Of a DNA stretch of 64,000 bases, positions 53,490 to 62,376 are shown one piece after another. Below the pieces are notes generated by a model that did no database searches, was not told the DNA's origin, and saw nothing but the letters and a program-made list of their open reading frames with translations. A program made the translations under genes and the position numbers. This stretch comes from JADMJV01 sp964649085 (GTDB lineage Bacteria; Vulcanimicrobiota; Xenobia; Xenobiales; JADMJV01): positions 62,001 through 126,000 of the forward strand of contig CAZYPN010000004.1 of NCBI GenBank assembly GCA_964649085.1. Direction: 5' to 3'. How positions within the stretch are numbered: position 1 is the stretch's first letter; every line of letters begins with the position of its first letter.

Positions 53490-55736
53490 ATGATCGGTGC
53501 TTTGGCGGGATTGCCCTCAATTGGTGGTCTTGGAGGCGGCTTCGGCGGTGGCGGATTCTTGCCGATGCTCGGCTTCTCGCTGTTGTCGATGTTCAGTTCC
53601 CAACTGACGACCAACAGTATGATCGATACCTCCGGCTTCGCCGGAATCGGCAACGACAACAACAGCTTTGCCAACTTTATCAATCAGCCGATTTCGAACT
53701 ACAGCACTTCCACGTCCAACTACTTCGGAGCCTCCCCGGGTGGACAGAGTTCCAATCGCTACGGAAGTGCCTATAATTCGGAGCTGGCCTCAGTGTTTGG
53801 TAGTGTGGGTTTTGACCCTCAGCTCGTGAACTATGTGCTGCAAAGCCCCCAGCAGCCGTATCCTGGTTACCCGAATCAGAACAACTATGCTTATGGTCAG
53901 CCGCCTGCCTACAACGGCGTTCCCGCCTACGGCGGGCCGCCTCCGAACTATGCCCAGTCTTACACGCAAGAAGCTTTCAGCTACATGACGCCGACTCCGT
54001 CCTATCCCCAGAGCAATCCCTACGTGCAGGCTTATGGCCAACAGGCGGCCGGTTATGCCGCCAGCAGTCCCGTACCCAGCTATCCGCAGCATAATCCTTA
54101 TCTCAATGCCTACTCGCAGGAAGCCTCTTATTACGGGGCCAGCACCCCGACACCGACCTATCCGCAGGTCAATCCCTATGCCCAGGCCTACGCTTACGAG
54201 GCTGCCGCAACACTGGCCAGCTACCCGGTGCCGAGTCTGGCAAATCCGCCATCCTTTCACGGCTACCTCAACTACTTCAGCAACGTCGACTATCAGAATT
54301 TCAATTATGGCGCCGCTGGTTTCCACGGGTTGCCGACTTATGGTTACTCGGCTCCTGCCGGGGGGGCCTACTGGCAAACCCCGGCAAGCTACACCCAGGG
54401 CTATGTTCAGGGGCAGTCCGCCTACGGCTACGGTGGTCCCGGCTACGTGCAGCCCACCCCGCCTCCCCAGTACGGCCGCCCGGCTTATCCGGCTCAACCT
54501 CCGGCCCCGCCCGCGCCTCCGCCCCGCCCCGCCCCGCCGCCGGCCCGTGTCGAGCAGCCTCAAATTCCGGTGTTCTACACCCAAGAGCAGTACGAGTCTG
54601 CGGCCCGCACCACGGCCACGCGCCTGAGCGGCAACCCGGAGCGCATTCGCGACCTGGCCCAGGCCCCGCTTCCGCCTCATTCCCAGCGCGACAGTCGCCA
54701 GTTGGAAAGGCTTGGCATTTACTACGTCATGCAGCAGGACAACAGCCTGAAGTACGATGTAGACTCTCAGCGTTTCTATCGCTCCTTCCAGGACGGAAGC
54801 CGCAAAGACGTGCTCTCTATGAGCACCATCTTGCACCAGTTCCGTGAGGAGCGCCCCGATCATTACCAGAGGGTGGGCGACTTGCTGCGTAGCCTGCCGA
54901 CCGACGAGCAGTTGTTTGCCGTGCAGAATCGTCCGGCGGCTCCGACCTACGGGGCCGGTGGCTATCCCACTTACGGCAGTCAACCGGCCTATGGTGCTCC
55001 CCCGGCCTATGGCGCACCGCCAGCTTATGGTGCACCGCCAGCCTACGGCGCGCCGCCAGCTTATGGTGCGCCGCCGGCCTACCAGCCCCCGGCCTACCAG
55101 CCCCCGGCCTACACTCCTCCGCCCCCGCCCCCGCCTGTAGTTCAGGAGCCCAAGCCGGAGCCGGTGCCCGAGCCCGCTCCGCGCCCCTCGGTGCTGCCGC
55201 CGATTCAGCCTCCTGCAGCCGGGCCGTTTCTGCCCGGGGGGCCGCCCCCGCCTGCCTTCACCCAGCTCAACAATCCTTTGATTCCCAACAACATCACGAC
55301 GGGAACGCCCAACCAGCAGCTGAATGCTCTCGATCAGCAGCGTCGCCTCGGCAATATCGCCGGTACGGCCTTCAACAACCAGTTGTTGCGCATCGCCACC
55401 GAGGCGGGCGTGGCCCGTCGAATCGCTGCTAACGCTTCCGATTCGGCCACCACCGCACCGTTTACGGTGACCGCCCATCGCTACTGGGACTCGGAAACGG
55501 GCCAATATAGCAACGTCAGTGAAATTGCTCTGGAGGACGTCGAGAAGGGCGATCCCATCGAGAAAATCAATAATCCGCAGGGCTATACCACGCTCCAGTT
55601 GACCAAGGAGGATGCTTCGCTCGATGGAACGCTGCGGGTGGCGGTTACCTGGGACAACGGTCGCACTCGCTCGTGGGATTACACCAACCGCGATCCCAAC
55701 GGGGGCAGCGCCGACGTCTTCTCGCCGGCTGGTTAA
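53490..55736 (+). CDS. Tyrosine/proline/alanine-rich repeat protein
   Basis: The 748-residue protein starts with a glycine-rich hydrophobic segment (GGLGGGFGGGGFLPMLGFSL) and an asparagine/serine-rich stretch. Three 26-residue repeats follow (PSYPQ-x-NPY-x-x-AY-type, 53997-54230), then proline- and glycine-rich tracts. A short charged, folded-looking region (about 370-470: FYTQEQYESAARTTATRLSG) and five six-residue AYGAPP-type repeats lead to a final globular segment of about 150 residues. The composition is that of a low-complexity structural or condensate-forming protein. I recognise no function. ATG 53490 has GGAGG eight bases upstream. Confidence 0.78.
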   Translation: MIGALAGLPSIGGLGGGFGGGGFLPMLGFSLLSMFSSQLTTNSMIDTSGFAGIGNDNNSFANFINQPISNYSTSTSNYFGASPGGQSSNRYGSAYNSELASVFGSVGFDPQLVNYVLQSPQQPYPGYPNQNNYAYGQPPAYNGVPAYGGPPPNYAQSYTQEAFSYMTPTPSYPQSNPYVQAYGQQAAGYAASSPVPSYPQHNPYLNAYSQEASYYGASTPTPTYPQVNPYAQAYAYEAAATLASYPVPSLANPPSFHGYLNYFSNVDYQNFNYGAAGFHGLPTYGYSAPAGGAYWQTPASYTQGYVQGQSAYGYGGPGYVQPTPPPQYGRPAYPAQPPAPPAPPPRPAPPPARVEQPQIPVFYTQEQYESAARTTATRLSGNPERIRDLAQAPLPPHSQRDSRQLERLGIYYVMQQDNSLKYDVDSQRFYRSFQDGSRKDVLSMSTILHQFREERPDHYQRVGDLLRSLPTDEQLFAVQNRPAAPTYGAGGYPTYGSQPAYGAPPAYGAPPAYGAPPAYGAPPAYGAPPAYQPPAYQPPAYTPPPPPPPVVQEPKPEPVPEPAPRPSVLPPIQPPAAGPFLPGGPPPPAFTQLNNPLIPNNITTGTPNQQLNALDQQRRLGNIAGTAFNNQLLRIATEAGVARRIAANASDSATTAPFTVTAHRYWDSETGQYSNVSEIALEDVEKGDPIEKINNPQGYTTLQLTKEDASLDGTLRVAVTWDNGRTRSWDYTNRDPNGGSADVFSPAG
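53997..54230 (+). repeat. Three tandem 78-base coding repeats
   Basis: Each unit encodes 26 residues of the pattern P-[ST]-YPQ-x-NPY-x-x-AY followed by an alanine-rich half. Copies differ at many third positions, so selection appears to act on the protein pattern. Confidence 0.75.
54984..55073 (+). repeat. Five tandem 18-base repeats encoding PAYGAP-type units
   Basis: Units of the form CC-[GA]-GC-[CT]-TA-[TC]-GG... follow each other without spacer; the next unit degenerates to PAYQPP. Slippage could change the copy number. Confidence 0.85.
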
Positions 55737-55756
55737 GCTTCTCCTTCGTTGTTCTG

Positions 55757-55781
55757 AAGCCGCTCGCAAGGGCGGCTTTTT
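55757..55781 (+). terminator. Intrinsic terminator after the repeat-protein gene
   Basis: AAGCCGC / GCGGCTT with an eight-base loop runs into TTTTTCG, 20 bases past the stop codon. Confidence 0.85.
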
Positions 55782-55832
55782 CGTGTCTTCCAAAGGAGTA
55801 GGGGAACCCCGCAGGGCTGCGAACAGGCCTGC

Positions 55833-57854
55833 ATGGTGAAGAATACCCTACCTCCCGCCCGCTGGTTGCCTGGCGCCACTTCGTCGGTGGCCACCGACGA
55901 GGCGCCCACCGCCGGCCCCTCGCTTGTTACAGTTCGAGGCAAGGCCTTGATTTTTTGGGACCCACGTCAGCCCGGAAAGAAACGATCGGCCATCGACACC
56001 GACCAGATCACGCCGTCGGAAGACTGCGTATCCGAAAGCCTTGAGGACCTGGACAAGAATTGGAAAGACGGAGCCTTCCGCCATCTGATGCCCGACTTTC
56101 GCCAGCGGGTGCATCGTGGCGAGACCTTCGTCGTTGCGGCCGACCGCTTTGCCATCGGCAGCAGTCGTGAAATGAGCCCGGCCGGGCTCAAGGCCATCGC
56201 CGCCGAGGTTGGCTTGGAACTGGTGGTGGTGTGCGGAGCCAACATGGGCGATATCTTTCGCCGCAACGCCCTCAATCTGGGGCTTCACGTGGTGCAGTCG
56301 CCCGAGGCCGTCGAAGATGCTCAGGACGGAGACGAGTTCGAATTCGAGCCGACGAGCCGCCGGCTGACGAACCTGACCCGCGGAAAAACCTACGACCCCA
56401 TTCCGCTCACCGAGAAAGAACGGGAGATTCGCGACAGCGGTGGCATTTTCGCCCTGGGGCGCCGACTCTTTGGCGACAGTTTGAAGAGCACTCCCGAGCT
56501 CTGCTGGCCTGATCCTGAGGTGGCTCAACGGCTTACCACCACCGAGCAGATTCTCTATGCCCATCGAGTCGATCGGCAGCAGCGCGTGGTGCCGGGGGAA
56601 ACCCTTTCGCTCTATGCCGACCTGCTGCCGGCCTCGGACGGCACGGCACCGTTTGCCATTTACACCTTCCAGCAAATCACCGGGGGCGACCAAATCTATC
56701 CGCGTGCGGCGGCTATCGCCAGCGATCACTTCGTCTTCACGGGCCGTCGGGGAGACGAGCTACAAACTCGAATCTCGCAGGATTTTGCCGCCCGCTACCA
56801 GATCGGCAAGCCGCACTTTGCCGACCCGGGCGAGGGCATTTTCCACTTCTACTTCCCCGAACAGGGGTTGATCCGCCCCGGTGGACTGTATCCCGGAGCC
56901 GACTCTCACAGCCGGGCCTACGGAGCCTACGGTGCCGTGGGTATCGGCGTGGGCAGCACCACACTGGGCTTTGGTTGGTCGACCGGTTGGATTTACCTCA
57001 CGCTGGCCCGCCAGCGCAGGGTGGATTTCGTGGGGCGGTTGCAGCCCTGGGTTTCGGGCAAGGATATCGTGCTCGCGTTGTTGCGGCGCTGGGGGGCGCA
57101 GCAGGCCCAGGGGATGGGTGTCGAATTTGTCGACGCCCAAGGCCAGCTGCCCATGACCTTTCGCAATACGATTGCCAACATGATGGCCGAGGCCGAGGCG
57201 CAAAACGGCATTTTCGCCCAGGACGACATCACCCGCCAGTGGTTTGAGCAGCGCGGCTTCGAGTTGCCCTATCCGGCCCTGAAGCCTGGTGACGAGGCTC
57301 ACTACGAGATTCGCGAGGATCTCGACCTCACGGAAATCCGGCCGCTGATCGCCAAGCCGTTCAGCCCTGGCAATGCTTTCGATGCGGAAGAGGTGGCCCG
57401 CGAACGCCTGACCTTTGACAAGGCTTACATCGGCTCGTGTACCAACGGATCGTATGAAGATCTGCTGCAGGCTGCGCTGGTGTTGCAGGCCGCCGGGGGG
57501 CGGGTGGCAGCGGGCGTGGATTTCGTCGTTTTTCCGGGCAGTGGCTCGGTGAAGCAGCGCATCGAGCTGCCCGACAGCCTGCTGGGGGGGCGCTCGGTGG
57601 CCGAGGTGTTGCGGGCAGCCGGGGCCGAAATCCGCGCCTCCTGGTGTGGGCCATGTTTTGGCCAGGGCCCCGATGCTTTGCAAGCGGGCCAGCGCGCCCT
57701 GACAACCTTTAACCGCAACTGGCAGAATCGCATGGGCGTCGGGGGCGAGGGTTACCTGGCCAGCCCGGTGGTGGTGGCGGCCTCGGCCCTGCTGGGCTAC
57801 ATGGCTCCCCCCTCGGAGTTAGGGCTGCAATGGAAGCCCGAGAACAGTTTTTAA
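55833..57854 (+). CDS. Aconitase/isopropylmalate-isomerase family enzyme with swivel domain first
   Basis: The 673-residue protein has a LeuD-like swivel domain at the N-terminus (DTDQITPSEDCVSES, AIGSSREMSPAGLKAI, up to about 190). A LeuC/aconitase-like catalytic part follows with PGADSHSRAYGAYGAVGIG. The three expected [4Fe-4S] cysteines are in GSCTNGSYED (about 535) and CGPCFG (about 604 and 607). The usual aconitase A and LeuC-LeuD order is the reverse; AcnB also has the swivel first, but with an extra helical domain that is missing here. The substrate (citrate, isopropylmalate, homocitrate or other) is undetermined. Confidence 0.85.
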   Translation: MVKNTLPPARWLPGATSSVATDEAPTAGPSLVTVRGKALIFWDPRQPGKKRSAIDTDQITPSEDCVSESLEDLDKNWKDGAFRHLMPDFRQRVHRGETFVVAADRFAIGSSREMSPAGLKAIAAEVGLELVVVCGANMGDIFRRNALNLGLHVVQSPEAVEDAQDGDEFEFEPTSRRLTNLTRGKTYDPIPLTEKEREIRDSGGIFALGRRLFGDSLKSTPELCWPDPEVAQRLTTTEQILYAHRVDRQQRVVPGETLSLYADLLPASDGTAPFAIYTFQQITGGDQIYPRAAAIASDHFVFTGRRGDELQTRISQDFAARYQIGKPHFADPGEGIFHFYFPEQGLIRPGGLYPGADSHSRAYGAYGAVGIGVGSTTLGFGWSTGWIYLTLARQRRVDFVGRLQPWVSGKDIVLALLRRWGAQQAQGMGVEFVDAQGQLPMTFRNTIANMMAEAEAQNGIFAQDDITRQWFEQRGFELPYPALKPGDEAHYEIREDLDLTEIRPLIAKPFSPGNAFDAEEVARERLTFDKAYIGSCTNGSYEDLLQAALVLQAAGGRVAAGVDFVVFPGSGSVKQRIELPDSLLGGRSVAEVLRAAGAEIRASWCGPCFGQGPDALQAGQRALTTFNRNWQNRMGVGGEGYLASPVVVAASALLGYMAPPSELGLQWKPENSF

Positions 57855-57866
57855 GGAGCAAGCCCC

Positions 57867-58625
57867 TTGAGCAAGATCATTACGCTGCTGACCGATTTCG
57901 GTCTGCAAGACCCCTATGCCGGGGTGATGAAGGGGGTGATCTACCAGCATTGCCCCGACTGTCACCTCGTCGATCTGACCCACCTGGTGCCCCCCCAGGA
58001 CATCTGGCTGGGCGCCATCCAGCTGGAGCGGGCCGTGCCCCACTTTCCCGAGGGCACGATTCACCTGGCGGTGGTTGACCCGGGGGTGGGAAGCCATCGC
58101 GAGCCGGTGGTGGTGGTGGGTCACCGAGCCCTCTATGTCGGCCCCAATAACGGGCTGTTCAGCCTGGCCCTGCGCCACGACTCGGTGCGCAACGTGTACG
58201 TGATCCAGCCGGGCTTGCATACCCCCGATCACCCCAGCACCACCTTTCACGGTCGCGACGTCTTTGCGCCCATTGCGGCCAAGCTGGCTGCAGGGCTAAG
58301 GCCTCAGGAGGTGGGGCCGGCCCTGGCGGCGCCGCTGGTGCAGCTGGACTGGGACGATCTGCACCGCAAGGTGCTCTGTGTCGATCGCTTTGGCAATGTG
58401 CAGCTGGGCATCCATCGCGAGCGTTGGCAGGGGGCGGTGGGCAAGCTGCGCCTGGGCGAGCGTCAGATTCCCTTTCACCTGACCTACAGCCAGGTAGGTG
58501 CCGAGGAGCTGCTTTGCCTGTGGAACTCCGACGGCTACCTGGAGATCGCCTGCAACGGTGGTAATGCTGCCGAGAAGTTGGGGATTCGCGCCGGTCAACC
58601 GTTGGAGTTCGAGGTGCTGTCCTGA
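57867..58625 (+). CDS. SAM hydroxide adenosyltransferase (DUF62)
   Basis: The 252-residue protein matches the SAM-hydrolase family related to fluorinase: LLTDFGLQDPYAGVMKGVI at the start, LVDLTHLVPPQDI, VVDPGVGS and the C-terminal VDRFGNVQ and WNSDGYLEIACN. It splits S-adenosylmethionine to adenosine and methionine. TTG 57867 has AAGGAG eight bases upstream. It overlaps folB as TGATG. Confidence 0.9.
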   Translation: MSKIITLLTDFGLQDPYAGVMKGVIYQHCPDCHLVDLTHLVPPQDIWLGAIQLERAVPHFPEGTIHLAVVDPGVGSHREPVVVVGHRALYVGPNNGLFSLALRHDSVRNVYVIQPGLHTPDHPSTTFHGRDVFAPIAAKLAAGLRPQEVGPALAAPLVQLDWDDLHRKVLCVDRFGNVQLGIHRERWQGAVGKLRLGERQIPFHLTYSQVGAEELLCLWNSDGYLEIACNGGNAAEKLGIRAGQPLEFEVLS

Positions 58626-59008
58626 TGCCCGATCGGATCTACATCGAGGGCCTGAACATCGACTGCCTGATCGGCTTTGCCGACTGGGAGCGGCTGGTGC
58701 GCCAAACCGTGCGCCTCGACCTCTGGGTGGAGTGTGACGTGCGCAGCGCCGCTCGAGTCGATCGGCCTCGCCCGGACCTGTTCAACACCAAGGCGCTTTC
58801 CAAATGCCTGCAAGAGTGGGTATCGCAGAGCGAGTTCCAGCTGATCGAAACGCTGGCCGAAGGCATTTGCGAGCTGGCACTGAGCAAGTTTCCCATCACT
58901 CGCATCGGGCTCAAACTGTCCAAGCCCGGAGCCCTGCGCGGGGCCCGCAACGTGGCCGTGCGAATCGTGCGTCGGGCGCAGGACTATCCGCTGAACGAAC
59001 CTAAGTGA
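58625..59008 (+). CDS. folB: Dihydroneopterin aldolase
   Basis: The 127-residue protein has IEGLNIDCLIGFADWER near the N-terminus and the catalytic-site segment LIETLAEGICELAL. The conserved lysine is in KLSKPGALRGARNVAV. FolB cleaves dihydroneopterin to 6-hydroxymethyl-dihydropterin in folate synthesis. It overlaps both neighbours. Confidence 0.88.
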   Translation: MPDRIYIEGLNIDCLIGFADWERLVRQTVRLDLWVECDVRSAARVDRPRPDLFNTKALSKCLQEWVSQSEFQLIETLAEGICELALSKFPITRIGLKLSKPGALRGARNVAVRIVRRAQDYPLNEPK

Positions 59009-59490
59009 TGGCCATGAGGCTGCTTTTCTTGCTGCTGTTGCTCGGGGCTCTGGTGGTGGCCGAGCCGCTCAACCTGGAACAGGTCCAACAGTTGGGTCGC
59101 CTGCGGCTGGGTCTGACCGAGGCCGAACTGGCCGAGTTGGGGCCGCCGAAAACCAGCGCTAAGCCGGTGGTCGAAGGCGCTACCGGCCTCACCGTGCAGC
59201 AGCGCAGTTACCCCAGCAAGGGCCTGACCATCACCTGGTCGCGCGAGAAGGTTGGAGACCCCTGGCGAGTGGAGCGCTTCACGGCGGTTCCGCCCAATAC
59301 CTGGAAGACCCCGCAGGGCATCGGGCTGGGCAGTTCGGCCGAGAAGGTTCGCAGCACCTACGCCTCGTTGCTCGACCCGGAAAGCAGCGGCTCCAGCCAG
59401 CTGGTTGTTGGCTCGATCTATGGCGGCATCGTCTTTTCGATCAAGAAGGGAAAAGTCTCGCGCATCTTCGTCGGGGCAGCTGCCGAGTAG
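59008..59490 (+). CDS. Small secreted protein with duplicated module
   Basis: The 160-residue product has a signal peptide (LLFLLLLLGALVVA). Two repeats follow (LRLGLTEAELAELG ... and IGLGSSAEKVRSTYA ... KKGKVSRIFVG) of the same pattern as in the protein at 15765. Function is unknown. ATG 59008 overlaps the folB stop; ATG 59014 is also possible. Confidence 0.7.
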   Translation: MAMRLLFLLLLLGALVVAEPLNLEQVQQLGRLRLGLTEAELAELGPPKTSAKPVVEGATGLTVQQRSYPSKGLTITWSREKVGDPWRVERFTAVPPNTWKTPQGIGLGSSAEKVRSTYASLLDPESSGSSQLVVGSIYGGIVFSIKKGKVSRIFVGAAAE

Positions 59491-60533
59491 TGTCGCTACT
59501 TGAAGAGGTCGTCGGAGACCTGGTCCGAGAGGGTTTTGTACACAGCCAGGGCCAGTTCAGCCTGGATGTGCAGTCGGCCCGCGAGAAGCTGGCCAATTTT
59601 AGCCTGGCCGACCCCTACCACTGGGTGCTGAAAATGGCTCAGGCGGCCACGCTGCTGGGCTGCAAAGACCTTCAGGTTCGGGTAAGCCCCCAGGAATTGA
59701 CGCTGCGTTTCGAAGGCATGAAGGTCGCCTATGCTGATTTTCGCGACGGTATGGAGTCGCTGACGTTGAGCTCCAAAGATCCGGCCGCCCGTGGGCTCAA
59801 TCACCTGTCCCAGGCCCTGCACTCGCTGCGCCAGCTCAACTGGAGCCGGCTGGTCATCCGGGCAGCGCAACCCGAGAATTCCTATGTTTTCGACGGCGTC
59901 CATCTGTGGGAGCGGCCCACCGATCGGGGCTGGGCTGGCGACCCCATGGTGACGCTGGGACTTCAGCGCGGCCTGAGCCTGTTTCAGCGTGAGTGGCCCG
60001 AAATTGAAATGCTGCGACGGCGGGCTCATCTGGCTCCCTTTGGCATCTGGGTGGGGGGGCGCATGCTGCCCAAGGTGATTCAGCCCGTCAGTTCCAACAG
60101 CTGGTTCAGCCTGCTGGTCGGCCCCTCGGCCTGGACCCACCAGGCCTGGTTGAATCCCGGTCGGCGCCATGATCCCAGAACCATGCGGCGGCTGAAAGCC
60201 GAGTCGGCGGGTTCGCAGGCCACCTTGCTGCAGCTGGACGCCAATGGCAAGTCCTCGCCGTTGAATCGCACCGAGCGCAATGGCGAAGCCGATGGAATGA
60301 TTTGCTGGGTGAGTGGGGCGCGGCCGCCCGGCAAGCTCTACTTTTGGCTCGACGGCGTGCTCAGCGATGCGGTGGCGCTGCCTGAACTGGCCTGTCACGC
60401 GGTGCTCGACCAGGGGCAGGTGGCCGTCGACCTGAGCGGGCTTCGCGTTGTGGAAAACCAGCACTTGCAACAGCGCGCCGCCTGGCTGACGGAGGTGCTG
60501 CAATCGATCCAACAAGGGAGAAACCGTGGCTAA
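59490..60533 (+). CDS. Uncharacterised protein, possibly GHKL-like at the N-terminus
   Basis: The 347-residue protein opens with FSLDVQSAREKLANFSLADP and YHWVLKMAQAATLLGCKDLQ. These faintly recall the N-box helix and strands of Hsp90-type (GHKL) ATPases, but the catalytic glutamate and asparagine are not evident. No membrane segment or signal peptide is present. It starts with GTG 59490, whose first base is the last base of the previous stop, and overlaps the next gene by eight bases. Confidence 0.62.
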   Translation: MSLLEEVVGDLVREGFVHSQGQFSLDVQSAREKLANFSLADPYHWVLKMAQAATLLGCKDLQVRVSPQELTLRFEGMKVAYADFRDGMESLTLSSKDPAARGLNHLSQALHSLRQLNWSRLVIRAAQPENSYVFDGVHLWERPTDRGWAGDPMVTLGLQRGLSLFQREWPEIEMLRRRAHLAPFGIWVGGRMLPKVIQPVSSNSWFSLLVGPSAWTHQAWLNPGRRHDPRTMRRLKAESAGSQATLLQLDANGKSSPLNRTERNGEADGMICWVSGARPPGKLYFWLDGVLSDAVALPELACHAVLDQGQVAVDLSGLRVVENQHLQQRAAWLTEVLQSIQQGRNRG

Positions 60534-60882
60534 GAACGTACTGGGTGAAGCTCTGATCGCTTGTTCTCTGGACCCCCTGACCGGATTTTATCGCGACGGA
60601 TGCTGCAATACCGGTCCTGGCGATCGCGGCATGCATCTGGTGTGTGCCGTGATGACCGATGAATTCTTGAAGTTTTCCAAGAGCCGGGGCAACGACCTGA
60701 GCACACCGATGCCGGAGTATCGATTTCCCGGACTCAAGGCCGGCGATCGCTGGTGTTTGTGCGCCAGCCGCTGGGTAGAGGCCTGGGAGGCCGATTGCGC
60801 CCCCAAGGTCGTGCTCGAGTCGACTCACTTCCTGATGCTGGAATACGTCAATCTGGCCGAGTTGAAGAAGCACCAGGCATAA
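60526..60882 (+). CDS. DUF2237-family protein
   Basis: The 118-residue protein matches DUF2237: KNVLGEALIACSLDPLTGFY, DGCCNTGPGDRGMHLVCA and GDRWCLCASRW. The many conserved cysteines suggest a metal or redox site. Function is unknown. GTG 60526 has AAGGGAG upstream. Its end overlaps the convergent thioesterase gene by 35 bases. Confidence 0.87.
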   Translation: MAKNVLGEALIACSLDPLTGFYRDGCCNTGPGDRGMHLVCAVMTDEFLKFSKSRGNDLSTPMPEYRFPGLKAGDRWCLCASRWVEAWEADCAPKVVLESTHFLMLEYVNLAELKKHQA

Positions 60883-61324
60883 GGGTTTCGGCCGGCCGCA
60901 GGCTATATACGGCTCGCCCGGTAGCCACCTGACGCTGTTCGCGTTGAAACACGTCCACGTTGATCACGGCCACCCGGTTGCCGCTGCGCACCACCCGGGC
61001 CTCGGCCCACAGGTCGTCGGCCAGCCCGGGCAGCAGGTAGTCGACCCGCATGTCCACAGTGCTGCATTTGCTACCCGGAGGCAGACTCGAGAGCGCCGCT
61101 ACGCCGGCGGCCGTATCGACGAGCACAGCGATGATGCCGCCGTGAAGCGCCGGCCGGAACGGGTCGCCCAGATAGTCGGGGCGATAGGGGAGGTGAAGCA
61201 GGCCACGGCCCTCGCTGATGTCCTGAACTTTGAGGCCCAGGAAAGCGTCGAAGGCGATGTCGCGCTCGAAAAAATCCACGATGGTGCGAAGCCAGCCCTG
61301 AGTTTCTGGGGGAGTGTCCAACAT
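60848..61324 (-). CDS. PaaI-type hotdog-fold thioesterase
   Basis: The 158-residue protein has the hotdog motif ALHGGIIAVLVDTAAGVAA and the later STVDMRVDYLLPG. These proteins hydrolyse acyl-CoA thioesters; the substrate is unknown. It lies between DUF2237 and argC on the opposite strand. Only a weak ribosome-binding site precedes the ATG. Confidence 0.86.
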   Translation of the reverse strand: MLDTPPETQGWLRTIVDFFERDIAFDAFLGLKVQDISEGRGLLHLPYRPDYLGDPFRPALHGGIIAVLVDTAAGVAALSSLPPGSKCSTVDMRVDYLLPGLADDLWAEARVVRSGNRVAVINVDVFQREQRQVATGRAVYSLRPAETLMPGASSTRPD

Positions 61325-61374
61325 CGGCAGGCGTTCTCGAAGGGGCTCTTGAGTCCTGTGGGGAACCGCGCTGC

Positions 61375-62376
61375 ATGCATCGAGTTGCCGTGTTGGGGGC
61401 CACCGGCTATGCCGGGCGTGAGCTGGTCCAGCTGTTGTTGCAGCACCCCCGGATTGAGCTGGTGGCAGCCGCTTCGCGTCAAGACGGCGGACGGTTGCTT
61501 TCTGAGTTGATGCCCGGAGCCCCCGACCAGCTGCTGGTTCCTCTCGACGAGGTGCCGCTGGAGGGCCTGGACACCCTGTTTCTCTGCCTGCCCCACGGGG
61601 CTTCGGCCGAATGGGCCCGGCGGGCCCTGCAGGCGGGCTGTCAGGTGATCGATCTCTCGGCCGATTTCCGGCTCAGGTCGGCCGCCGAATACGAGTCGAC
61701 CTACGGAGCTGCTCATCCTTGCCCCGAATGGCTACCTCAGGCGGTCTATGGTCTCACCGAGTTGCATCGCGATGGCCTGCGCGGAGCCCGGCTGGTGGCC
61801 AACCCGGGTTGCTATCCCACCAGCATCCTGCTGGCACTGGCTCCGCTGTTGCGAGCCGGGCTTCTCTCGCCGCAGGTCGTGCTGGCCGACAGCAAGAGCG
61901 GCGTGTCGGGTGCGGGCCGCTCGGCCCAGCTTCCCAACCTGTATGGCGCGGTGGCCGAGAATTTGCGTCCTTATGCGGTGGGCGACCGCCACCGCCATCG
62001 ACCCGAAATGCTTCAGTTTATGCCCGCTCTCGACCTGTTGTTTGTGCCCCAGGTCCTACCGGCCTTTCGGGGTATGTTGTCCAACGTCTACGTAGAACTC
62101 GAGTCGCCCGAAAGGGCCCAGCAACTCTATCGGGACTTTTACGACGGCGAGGCCTTTGTGCAGGTGCTGAATGCGGGCGAGTCGGCCACTCTGGCCCACG
62201 TGCGCGGCAGCAACCGTTGCCTGCTCAGCCTGCACCCTTTCCCGGCTCAGCGGCGCCTGTTGATCTGTAGTGCAATCGACAACCTGCTCAAAGGGGCTGC
62301 AGGCCAGGCACTGCAGAACCTGAACGCCAGCATGGGCTGGCCCGAGACGGAGGGATTATTGCGATGTGGATACTGA
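61375..62376 (+). CDS. argC: N-acetyl-gamma-glutamyl-phosphate reductase
   Basis: The 333-residue protein has the NADP-binding AVLGATGYAGRELVQLL at the start and the active-site cysteine in ANPGCYPTS (about 146). SKSGVSGAGR and the C-terminal HV-RGSNR region follow. ArgC reduces acetylglutamyl phosphate to the semialdehyde in arginine synthesis. It overlaps argB by 13 bases, so they are coupled. Confidence 0.95.
   Translation: MHRVAVLGATGYAGRELVQLLLQHPRIELVAAASRQDGGRLLSELMPGAPDQLLVPLDEVPLEGLDTLFLCLPHGASAEWARRALQAGCQVIDLSADFRLRSAAEYESTYGAAHPCPEWLPQAVYGLTELHRDGLRGARLVANPGCYPTSILLALAPLLRAGLLSPQVVLADSKSGVSGAGRSAQLPNLYGAVAENLRPYAVGDRHRHRPEMLQFMPALDLLFVPQVLPAFRGMLSNVYVELESPERAQQLYRDFYDGEAFVQVLNAGESATLAHVRGSNRCLLSLHPFPAQRRLLICSAIDNLLKGAAGQALQNLNASMGWPETEGLLRCGY

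Noticed and set aside
53490..55736. Collagen-like or S-layer protein
   Set aside because: There is no Gly-x-y periodicity, no clear signal peptide and no SLH domain.
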